A stretch of 9,453 nucleotides of DNA. Source: Ignavibacteriales bacterium UBA6490. GTDB taxonomy: Bacteria > Bacteroidota > Ignavibacteria > Ignavibacteriales > Ignavibacteriaceae. The stretch spans positions 1 through 9,453 of the forward strand of contig DJMM01000075.1 in assembly GCA_002435365.1 (NCBI GenBank), read 5' to 3'. Numbering within the stretch: the first letter of the stretch is position 1; each line of letters starts with the position of its first letter. Position numbers and translations under genes: made by a program. A model generated the notes under the pieces. The model saw only the letters and a list, made by a program, of their open reading frames with translations. It was not told the DNA's origin and made no database searches. Below are positions 1 to 7,500 of this stretch, piece after piece.

Positions 1-1
1 G

Positions 2-1012
2 AAACTCAATTCCGCAATTACGACCGGCAGCATTCTTATGGATGCGGTTTTTTTTGCACGCGATCTTCAGAATGAGCCTTCAAACAACCTGACCCCAAGA
101 TTATTTTCGAACCGGTTAAAAGAAAAACTTTCTTCAGGTTCTGTAACTGTAAATGTTCTGCGGGAAAAAGAACTCAGGAAGCTTAAGATGCAGGGTATCC
201 TTTCAGTTGGCCAGGGAAGCTCAAATCCCCCCGAGCTTGTTAAAATAAATTACCGGCCCCGCTTCGGCAAAAGGCAGAAACCTGTTTCCGTAGTACTTGT
301 GGGTAAAGGAATTATGTTCGATTCCGGCGGTATCTCTATTAAGCCTTCGGAGCATATGTGGGAAATGAAAGCCGATATGTCGGGTGCAGCCGTAGCGGCA
401 GCGGTTATCCATGCTGCAAGCCGGGCAAAGCTTAAAATAAATATTACCTGCATACTTCCTACTGCCGAAAACATGCCTTCAGGAACTTCATATAAACCGG
501 GCGATATTATTATTGCTGCCTCAGGCAAATCAATTGAAGTGGACGATACCGATGCAGAAGGAAGAATAATTCTTGCTGACGCACTGGATTATGCATCAAA
601 AATGAAACCGGATATGATAATCGATCTCGCTACACTCACCGGGGCCTGTGTAGTTGCACTGGGCGATTTTGTGGCCGGTTTGTTTACAAAGGATGATAAA
701 TTATCAGAACTGCTTACTAACTCTTCCCGTGTTACCGAGGAGAAATTATGGCGGTTGCCGATGTGGGATTCCTACCACCGTCTGAATAAGAGTGAACTGG
801 CTGACGTTAAAAACTACGGCGGAAAATGGGGAGGAGCGATATCTGCTGCAAAATTCCTTGAAAATTTTGTCGATAAAAAAATCCCTTGGGCACATCTGGA
901 TATAGCCGGACCGGCAACACCTAACGACTCAACTGAATATACAAAGAAATATATGACCGGATTCGGAGTAAGACTGCTTTTTGACTTTCTGAGCAGGATG
1001 GATAATAAATAA
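2..1012 (+). CDS. pepA: Leucyl aminopeptidase (M17 family), 5'-truncated by window edge
   Basis: This is a cytoplasmic, two-metal M17 aminopeptidase that removes N-terminal residues from peptides. The frame is open from base 2, before the first Met (base 38), and the upstream residues still fit the family, so the true start lies outside the window; roughly 150-170 N-terminal residues are missing from a usual ~480-500. Numbering from the Met at 38, the metal and catalytic residues are all present: K90 (GKG), D95 (FDSGG), K102 (SIKPS), D113 (KADMSG), D172 and E174 (TDAEGR), and R176. Their spacing is identical to E. coli PepA K270/D275/K282/D293/D352/E354/R356 as I recall it. The signature normally read as NTDAEGRL is DTDAEGRI here, with metal ligands unchanged. 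The stop codon lies 3 bp from the stop of the convergent lolD. Identification is secure; the cellular substrate is not known. Confidence 0.96.
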   Translation, partial: KLNSAITTGSILMDAVFFARDLQNEPSNNLTPRLFSNRLKEKLSSGSVTVNVLREKELRKLKMQGILSVGQGSSNPPELVKINYRPRFGKRQKPVSVVLVGKGIMFDSGGISIKPSEHMWEMKADMSGAAVAAAVIHAASRAKLKINITCILPTAENMPSGTSYKPGDIIIAASGKSIEVDDTDAEGRIILADALDYASKMKPDMIIDLATLTGACVVALGDFVAGLFTKDDKLSELLTNSSRVTEEKLWRLPMWDSYHRLNKSELADVKNYGGKWGGAISAAKFLENFVDKKIPWAHLDIAGPATPNDSTEYTKKYMTGFGVRLLFDFLSRMDNK

Positions 1013-1015
1013 AAG

Positions 1016-1696
1016 TTACTTCATTTCGATTCTGCCGTCCTTTATTTCATAAACATTATCGGCAAGTTCGACCAGATGGGGATTGTGTGTAACTATTACA
1101 AAAGTCTTTCCGGTCCTGTTTTTCAGATCTACAAGAATGTTATGAATCGCCTCGCTGTTTTCAGAATCAAGATTTCCGGTGGGTTCATCCGCAAAAATTA
1201 TTTTCGGATCATTTGCCAGCGCGCGCGCAACGGCAACTCTTTGCTGCTCGCCCCCCGATAATGCAGCGGGTTTATGACTTTTTCTATTTTCAAGTCCCAA
1301 TTCTGCCAAAAGATCATTCGCACGTTTTAAGGCTTTTGAAAAAGGTACACCATTAATTAGCTGAGGAATCGCCACATTTTCATCTGCCGTAAATTCGGGC
1401 AGCAGGTGATGGAACTGAAATACAAAACCAATATGCCTGTTCCTGAATTTTGCCAGCCTGTCATCTGTAAATCTGAAAATATTCTTCTCTTCATAATTAA
1501 CTTCACCGCTATCGGGACGATCAAGACCACTTAATATATGCAGCAGCGTACTTTTACCGGCACCGGATGCACCCACTATCACTGAAATTCTGCCTTCAGA
1601 AATGCTTAGTGAAACTGATTTGAGAACTTCAAGCTGCGATTTTTCAGTCTTGTAAGTCTTATGAATATTATTTGCTTCCAGAATTACATTATTCAT
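1016..1696 (-). CDS. lolD: LolD-type lipoprotein-release ABC transporter ATPase
   Basis: This 226-residue cytoplasmic ATPase would power extraction of outer-membrane lipoproteins from the inner membrane by a LolCDE-type complex. All ABC motifs are visible: Walker A GASGAGKST (42-50), Q-loop with Q94, signature LSGGEQQRVA (146-155), Walker B IIFADEP with catalytic E171, D-loop region GNLD (174-177) and switch H204. The stretch after the Q-loop, FQFHHLLPEFTADENV (93-108), is very close to the LolD-specific sequence that contacts the permeases, which favours LolD over the related MacB or FtsE ATPases. It is the last gene of the operon: its ATG is 3 nt after the stop of the upstream permease, with only a weak GGGA-like Shine-Dalgarno, suggesting translational coupling. 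Full length and intact. Confidence 0.93.
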   Translation of the reverse strand: MNNVILEANNIHKTYKTEKSQLEVLKSVSLSISEGRISVIVGASGAGKSTLLHILSGLDRPDSGEVNYEEKNIFRFTDDRLAKFRNRHIGFVFQFHHLLPEFTADENVAIPQLINGVPFSKALKRANDLLAELGLENRKSHKPAALSGGEQQRVAVARALANDPKIIFADEPTGNLDSENSEAIHNILVDLKNRTGKTFVIVTHNPHLVELADNVYEIKDGRIEMK

Positions 1697-1699
1697 CTG

Positions 1700-2926
1700 C
1701 TATTCCCATTTAATTGCTTCAACCGGATTTATTTTTGCCGCCCTCTTTGCCGGATATAATGAAGCGAGTATCGAAAGCAGCATGGACATACCCGCAACAA
1801 AAAAGAAATCCGTTAACCTCAGTTCCATCGGCAGTGAATCAATTTTATACTGTGTCGGATCGAGTGGATAAATATTATATACTATCTGAAGAAAACATAC
1901 CAGGTAACCAAGCAGCGCCCCGGTAAACGTGCCGATTATTCCTACAAGTATTCCTTCAAACATGAAAATTCTTAAAATAGATTTTTCCTCTACACCCATT
2001 GATCGTAATATCCCTATATCCCTTCTCTTTTCAATAACCGACATAGATAATGACCCCAGAATGTTGAACGTTGCTACCAGGATGATAAGTGATAAGATAA
2101 TATATGCCGTCCATCGTTCGATAACCATCACCGAGTAAAGCTCCTTATGGAAATCGAACCAGGTATTAACCGTAAATATTGATTTATCGAGTTTTTCTGT
2201 CAGGTATTCTTTTGCCTTCTCAGTTTTTTCGATACTACTTAGTTTGATTTCATATCCCTGGTAAGATTCCCTGTATCCCATAAGCCGCTGTGCGGCATCT
2301 ATCGAACAAAAAATAAAATTCTCATCATACTCATTATTTTCCGAACTGAATATCCCGGCGACTAAAAAACTCTCCATTGACGGCATCACATACTGTGTTA
2401 TGACTGATTCAATGCCTGAAGGAGATATCAGAATAAGAGTATCTCCGGTAATTACCTGGAGCTTATCGGCAAGACGCAATCCGATAACTATTTCCTTAAT
2501 ACCGTTACTTTCTCCGAGGGAAGCCCTGCCCAGAGCGGTATTCCTGTCAAGATTATAAATTTTGTCAGCACCCTCAGGCGTAATTCCCTTAAGATTTACA
2601 ATCTGAGTACGGTTTTTTCTGTATGCGAGAGCCTTCCCCTGGATATAAGGGGATAGCGCAGTTAGCTCGGGAGTGCCGTTCAATATTTTTTCTGTTTCCG
2701 GTTTATTGAAATCCGATGTAAGGATTTCCACACGCAGATGGGGATCAAAATTAATGAGGAAAGACTTTACAAGACTTCCGAATCCGTTGAATACCGAGAG
2801 TACTACTATCAGTGCTGCCACACCAAGTGTTATACCAGATATGGATATAAAAGAAATTACAGATATAAAATTTATTTTATGCCGTGAAACCAGGTATCTC
2901 TTAGCAATAAATCTTTCAAAAAGCAT
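1700..2926 (-). CDS. LolC/LolE-family lipoprotein-release permease (second permease of the operon)
   Basis: This is a 408-residue inner-membrane FtsX-like permease. A cytoplasmic N-terminal segment is followed by TM1 (about 20-46), a large periplasmic MacB-like core (about 50-270), and TM2 (273-297), TM3 (318-348) and TM4 (372-392). The cytoplasmic loop after TM2, EKRRDIGILRSMG (299-311), and the C-terminal tail PAKRAAKINPVEAIKWE are typical of the family and are the parts expected to touch the ATPase. The ATG overlaps the upstream permease stop by one base (TGATG), with a GAGG Shine-Dalgarno 8 nt upstream inside that gene, so translation is likely coupled. The 4-TM topology, length and adjacent lolD support a LolC/E role. 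I cannot say whether it is the LolC-like or LolE-like partner; a MacB-like exporter is the alternative but is less likely given LolD. Confidence 0.88.
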   Translation of the reverse strand: MLFERFIAKRYLVSRHKINFISVISFISISGITLGVAALIVVLSVFNGFGSLVKSFLINFDPHLRVEILTSDFNKPETEKILNGTPELTALSPYIQGKALAYRKNRTQIVNLKGITPEGADKIYNLDRNTALGRASLGESNGIKEIVIGLRLADKLQVITGDTLILISPSGIESVITQYVMPSMESFLVAGIFSSENNEYDENFIFCSIDAAQRLMGYRESYQGYEIKLSSIEKTEKAKEYLTEKLDKSIFTVNTWFDFHKELYSVMVIERWTAYIILSLIILVATFNILGSLSMSVIEKRRDIGILRSMGVEEKSILRIFMFEGILVGIIGTFTGALLGYLVCFLQIVYNIYPLDPTQYKIDSLPMELRLTDFFFVAGMSMLLSILASLYPAKRAAKINPVEAIKWE

Positions 2927-4143
2927 CAGCCGAACCTCAGGGATGTTACCGGGGAGACTTTTGAAGCGATGTAGCTTGGCAATGTGGCAGCCAGTATGCA
3001 GAGAATAAAAGTTAATGCAGAAACACCCGCAAATATATGCCAGGTCATTTCTATCGGGACTTCAGACATGAAATAAACGGAAGAGGGGAGAGATATTATA
3101 TGATAACTGAGCTGTATCTTCAATAAAATAAAAGCTAGAATATTTCCTGCAGCAATCCCGATCAGTGCAAGAAAAATCCCCTGGACAAGGAAAATAGATA
3201 TCACCTGCATACCGGAAGCACCAATTGATTTTAATACCCCTACTGCATTTGTTTTTTCAAGCACTACCATCAGAAGTGTGCCGATTATATTAAAAACAGC
3301 AACAATAATGATAAGAGCCAGAATAATGGGAATAGGTTTTTTCTGCAGTTCTATCCAGGTAAATATATTCCGGTGCAGCTGGTAAATCGACCTGACGAAA
3401 TGAGGATAGCGGAGCTTGGCGGAGAGCAATTCAGTCAGGCTGTCGATTTTTGTAACGTTGTTTACAGTGATATCATAACCGGTAACATTATCACCGATTC
3501 CGAAAAGCTTCTGCGCCTCGTTAAGATGGATATACACATTCAGATCATCATACTCGGCCATGCCGCTTTCGAAAATTCCGGTAATGGTGAATCTTTTTAT
3601 TGATGGTAAATTTTCCGGTGAGGGCAGCTCATCGTTCATAAGGGAGAAAAGGGTTATCCTTTCCCCGTTCTGAACCCTGAGCTTGTTGGCCAGTTTTTGT
3701 CCGATTATAATTGATGCATTGTCACCAACGTCCAGCTTAAATTCACCCTTGATAATGTTTTTTCTGATGCTTGAGCCGAATTCAGGAAGTATGCCTTTTA
3801 TATTTACCCCTTCCTTTATTTTTTTGCCGCTTATTATTGCCAGCTTGGAAGCATAAGGACTGATTTCCTTCAGATTATTATCAGTCCAGCTTTTTATTTC
3901 TTTATCAAACACATGATAATCCGGGAGGGTTGAACGGTAGGACATTATTTTTATGTGAGAATCGAAATCGACTAATTTATTCGTTATGGTTCTTTCAAAT
4001 CCGTTTAAGATGCTCAATGCAATAACAAGCGTCGCTACGCCCAGTGCAATTCCGGCAACTGAAATTGCGGAAATAAAGGAAATGAACTTAGAATCCTTCC
4101 TTGAAAAAGTAAACTTTTTTGATACAAACAGAGAGAAAAACAT
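2926..4143 (-). CDS. LolC/LolE-family lipoprotein-release permease (first permease of the operon)
   Basis: This 405-residue inner-membrane permease is a diverged paralogue of the next gene in the operon. It has TM1 at about 20-46 (both proteins share a GI.LGVA..V..LS..NGF pattern), a periplasmic core at about 50-270, and TM2 (271-295), TM3 (314-343) and TM4 (369-388). The loop after TM2 reads EKTNAVGVLKSIGAS (296-310), lacking the basic RRD of the partner, and the tail is PSYIASKVSPVTSLRFG. This asymmetry suggests a heterodimer, as with E. coli LolC and LolE, rather than two interchangeable copies. It is the first gene of the operon. The start at 4143 leaves the family-typical short N-terminus, but the leader shows no clear Shine-Dalgarno. 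Assignment to the family is solid; which subunit binds lipoprotein is not determined. Confidence 0.86.
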   Translation of the reverse strand: MFFSLFVSKKFTFSRKDSKFISFISAISVAGIALGVATLVIALSILNGFERTITNKLVDFDSHIKIMSYRSTLPDYHVFDKEIKSWTDNNLKEISPYASKLAIISGKKIKEGVNIKGILPEFGSSIRKNIIKGEFKLDVGDNASIIIGQKLANKLRVQNGERITLFSLMNDELPSPENLPSIKRFTITGIFESGMAEYDDLNVYIHLNEAQKLFGIGDNVTGYDITVNNVTKIDSLTELLSAKLRYPHFVRSIYQLHRNIFTWIELQKKPIPIILALIIIVAVFNIIGTLLMVVLEKTNAVGVLKSIGASGMQVISIFLVQGIFLALIGIAAGNILAFILLKIQLSYHIISLPSSVYFMSEVPIEMTWHIFAGVSALTFILCILAATLPSYIASKVSPVTSLRFG

Positions 4144-4168
4144 TTATCAATACTTGTTAAACAGAAAT

Positions 4169-4197
4169 CAAATATAAAGTTAATAAAATTAAACAAT
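4169..4197 (-). promoter_or_regulatory. Candidate Bacteroidota-type promoter of the lol operon
   Basis: Read on the - strand, TATATTTG (4176-4169) matches the Bacteroidota -7 consensus TAnnTTTG exactly. ATTG (4197-4194) stands 17 bp upstream in place of the TTTG -33 element. Transcription would begin near 4162, giving a leader of about 19 nt before the ATG at 4143. The surrounding DNA is so AT-rich that a chance match is possible. Confidence 0.35.
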
Positions 4198-4259
4198 ATT
4201 TTTGGGGTAGGATTATTTGTGTGATTGACCGGTACTTCTAAATTACTCTCAAATGGTAA

Positions 4260-4314
4260 TCTAACCTGATTCTGATTCCGGTCTAACCCGGGTCTAATCC
4301 GATTCTGTCCCCAT
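4260..4314 (+). repeat. Five-copy degenerate 11-bp tandem repeat
   Basis: Five head-to-tail 11-bp units start at 4260, 4271, 4282, 4293 and 4304: TCTAACCTGAT, TCTGATTCCGG, TCTAACCCGGG, TCTAATCCGAT, TCTGTCCCCAT. The first three bases TCT are invariant and the consensus is about TCTAAYCCGRT. A further TCTAA lies at 4237, one base out of phase. The period is close to one helical turn, so binding sites for a protein or a decayed slippage array are both possible. It lies about 100 bp upstream of the lol promoter candidate. Confidence 0.7.
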
Positions 4315-4337
4315 TTTTTTGAGATCAGAACAGGAAT

Positions 4338-4349
4338 AAAACCGGTTTT
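4338..4349. repeat. Perfect 12-bp palindrome, possible operator
   Basis: AAAACCGGTTTT is a perfect inverted repeat without a spacer. Its position between divergent genes and its dyad symmetry would suit a dimeric DNA-binding protein. The core ACCGGT also occurs at 4228-4233. No regulator is encoded in the window, so an operator role is only a suggestion. Confidence 0.3.
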
Positions 4350-4475
4350 GGAATACTGCAGATTCAATATATTTCCTCAATGCAACGGCAAAAATCATTA
4401 TTTAAGGAATATCTGCTATTGCGGATTCTGTGTAGTATCCAGGGTATCCTGAATAAAGGAAGTCGTTGTACCTGG

Positions 4476-4536
4476 TTGACCGCATTTCCTGAGAATTATA
4501 AAACGACTTGATAAATGGTCAATGTCAAAGTAGATT
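4476..4536 (+). promoter_or_regulatory. Candidate sigma70-like promoter region of the barrel gene
   Basis: Two overlapping options are visible. The first is TTGACC (4476-4481) with TATAAA (4497-4502), good hexamers but a short 15-bp spacer. The second is TTGATA (4508-4513) with TAGATT (4531-4536), weaker hexamers but the ideal 17-bp spacing. Either gives a short leader, about 20-55 nt, to the TTG start at 4562. No TAnnTTTG element was found here. Chance is possible in DNA of this composition. Confidence 0.3.
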
Positions 4537-4561
4537 TCCTTATTAAAACCAGAAATATTTA

Positions 4562-7500
4562 TTGAATATCAAACAATTATCCTTAGCAATTATTTTATTC
4601 CTGCCGCTTTATTCAGGATATGCACAGCAGCCATACCATTCTGCTGTTGTTACGGATACGCTGCTGATAAATCTCGATAATAATTATAAGCTCACCTTTC
4701 CGGGAATAATTCCATACAGTGAAAAAATAAGATTAAGGAACATGGAGCTCGGTCAGAATGATTATTCGATAACATATTCAAATGCAGAAATATCTTTATC
4801 CGATTCTTTGCCGTATTCTGTTTTCGATACACTTTTTGTTACATATGAAATTCTTGATGTAGGTTTTAAGAAGGAGTATAAAAAAAGGAGTCTTGTTTAC
4901 CGGTTAGATACTAAAACAGGTGATACCATAAGGGTAGCAGAAACAGAAAGGGGTGGATTCACACCGGATGCAATTTTTGGCAGTGATATGGAAAAAAGCG
5001 GTACCCTCGTCCGTGGTTTTACGGTAGGCACCACAAAGGATTTCACTCTAAGCAGCGGACTTCGTCTCCAGCTTTCCGGAAAACTTTCGGATGATATTGA
5101 AGTGGTTGCTGCTTTAACTGATGAAAATACACCGATTCAGCCGGAAGGAAATACTGAAAGATTAGAGGAGCTTGATAAAGTTTTTATCCAGATCAAACAT
5201 CCACTTGCCACCGGTATTTTTGGTGATTACCAGCTTACCCGCCGTCAGGGGGAATTTGGATTTATCGACAGGAAGCTGCAGGGTTTAACAGGTGAGTTTA
5301 ATTACGAAGGCTATAATGCTTTCGTTTCGCTGGCAGGATCCAAAGGTAAATTTAATTCAAATAATTTTAACGGAGTGGAAGGGGTTCAGGGTCCCTACCG
5401 TCTTAGCGGTATAAATAATGAGAGGGATATAATTGTCCTGGCAGGTACCGAAAAAGTGTATATAGACGGCGTGGAAATGAGCAGGGGAGAAAGCAATGAT
5501 TACACAATTGAGTATTCCAATGCACAGATAATTTTTACTCCCAAACGACTGATAACTTCGGCTAGCAGGATCACAGTTGATTTTGAATATACGGATAGAA
5601 AGTTCTCGCGTAACTTTTTCGGAGCCGGCTCTTCGGCCAGGTTATTTGACAATAAATTAACATTGCAGTTTCAGTATCTTCAGGAAGGTGATGATCCGGA
5701 CGCCCCGATAGATGTATCTTTTACGGAAGAAGATAAGAATGCACTGTCTGCTGCGGGGGATGACAGGCTGAAAGCAGTAAAAAGCGGAGTTACTACTGCT
5801 CTTCCTGATTCGCTGGGTGTAATAAGAGGCCTCTATCAGAAAATTGATACCACCTTCAACAGTATCCCTTATTCATATTATGTTTATAATCCCGGTGACA
5901 CGGCATCAATTTATAACATAACATTCAGTTTTGTTGGAGAAGGGGAGGGAGATTATATTAGGCAGAGTCTTGGAAATTACCTGTTTGCGGGCATTAATCA
6001 GGGAGCCTACATGCCTGTGATATTTCTGCCCCTTCCGGAATTCAAGCAGACCGGAAATATGGTGATCAGTTATCAGCCGGAAGAAGATATTTTTCTCAGC
6101 TTCGAATATGCAGGAAGCTTATGGGATAAGAACCGATTTTCGGATATCGATGATGGAGATAATTTCGGATCCGCCAGAAATATCTTCTTCAGGATCAATC
6201 CTAAGGATATAAGTATAGGCAGTATAAAACTTGGTAAAGCAGGGATATCCTACAAGGACAGATTTGTACAGGACAAATTCACTTCGGCTGACAGGATAAA
6301 TGAAATTGAGTTCGACCGGACATATAATTCGGCCAGCGTTTCGAAAGGAAATGAACAGCTTAGAGAAGTAAATCTGACTCTTGTTCCAGTAAACGATCTG
6401 CATATTAATTCAATGTACGGATTCTTAAGCCGGGGCGAGAACTTTAAATCCGACAGATTCAATAATACTCTCAGTTTCGGTACCGGGAAGGATTATTCCC
6501 TCAACTATAATTTCGATTATGTAGAAACTGAAAATAATCTATTCAGAAGCTACTGGGTTCGTCAGAAAGGAAATGCCGGATATTTAATCTGGAAAATACG
6601 TCCCGGTGTTGAATTTCTTGCAGAGGACAGAAAGGATAAATCAGGCAGCACTGATAGTCTGCGTACCGGCAGCCTGAAATATAATGAGGTAACTCCGCTG
6701 ATCGAACTTACCGACCTGAATGGGCTTAGACTATCGGCACGTTTTTCATTCAGGGATGATTATTTTCCTTTGAACGGGATTATGCTCAAGGAATCGTGGT
6801 CAACTACACAGATGTACGAGGCCGTTTACAGCGGTATCCGTGAAATTTCCACCTCTCTTAACTTTACATTTCGCGAGAAAAAATATACTGACGAATATAA
6901 AGGTAGGGGGAATATAAATACACAAACCATACTGATAAGATCGCAATCGCGTTTTAATTTCTGGGAACCGGTAAACGGGGATTTATTTTACGAGGTATCC
7001 ACTCAGCGCTCGGCCAGGCTGGAAAGGGTTTTTATTCAGGTTACCAAGGGTACCGGCAATTATACCTATGCAGGCGACATAAACAATAATGGAATTGCCG
7101 ACGAGAACGAATATATCCCGGTTCTTTATGACGGTGATTACGTGCTTATAACAATTCCAACCGATCAGCTTTACCCGGTGATTGATTTAAAGACAAGCAC
7201 CCGCTGGAAAATCAACTTTGAGGATATGTTTGATGAAGGTTCAACGATATCCGGTCTATTAAGCCCGTTTTCCACAGAAACATTCTGGCGGATTGAAGAA
7301 AACAGCACTGAGCAGGATTACCAGAAAATATACCTTATTAATTTCGCTTCGCTGCTGAATGAAAATACTACTATCAGGGGCAGTAATTATTTTCAGCAGG
7401 ATTTGTTTGTCTTCGAAAATGATCCAGAGCTCTCGTTCCGGTTAAGATTTACGCAAAGAAAAAGCCTTAGCAATTTCAGCGGCGGCAGGGAATCCGGTTA

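Larger units (their letters stand above)
4144..4561. other. Divergent intergenic region between the lol operon and the barrel gene
   Basis: This 418-bp stretch has no convincing gene. It separates two divergently read units and is AT-rich at both ends, with a more GC-rich centre. It holds an 11-bp tandem repeat (4260-4314), a 12-bp palindrome (4338-4349), three copies of GATTCTG (4268-4274, 4301-4307, 4424-4430), a pair of GTATCC hexamers 9 bp apart (4435-4440 and 4444-4449) and candidate promoters in both directions. A 43-codon frame at 4380-4511 has no ribosome binding site and is probably spurious. No rho-independent terminator or tRNA-like fold was seen. Confidence 0.7.

Noticed and set aside
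2673..3008. 111-codon + strand frame across the permease junction
   Set aside because: It is antisense to two well-supported genes and its sequence mirrors their complement; no start signals.
4260..4314. CRISPR-like array
   Set aside because: The 11-bp units are contiguous with no spacers and are too short and too degenerate to be CRISPR repeats.
4035..4367. 110-codon open frame on the - strand running from the divergent region into the first permease gene
   Set aside because: It overlaps the 5' end of the permease in another frame and spans the tandem repeat; no ribosome binding site or recognisable protein pattern.
4380..4511. 43-codon frame starting ATG on the + strand in the divergent region
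   Set aside because: No Shine-Dalgarno, no family resemblance, and it runs through the candidate promoter of the barrel gene; likely chance.
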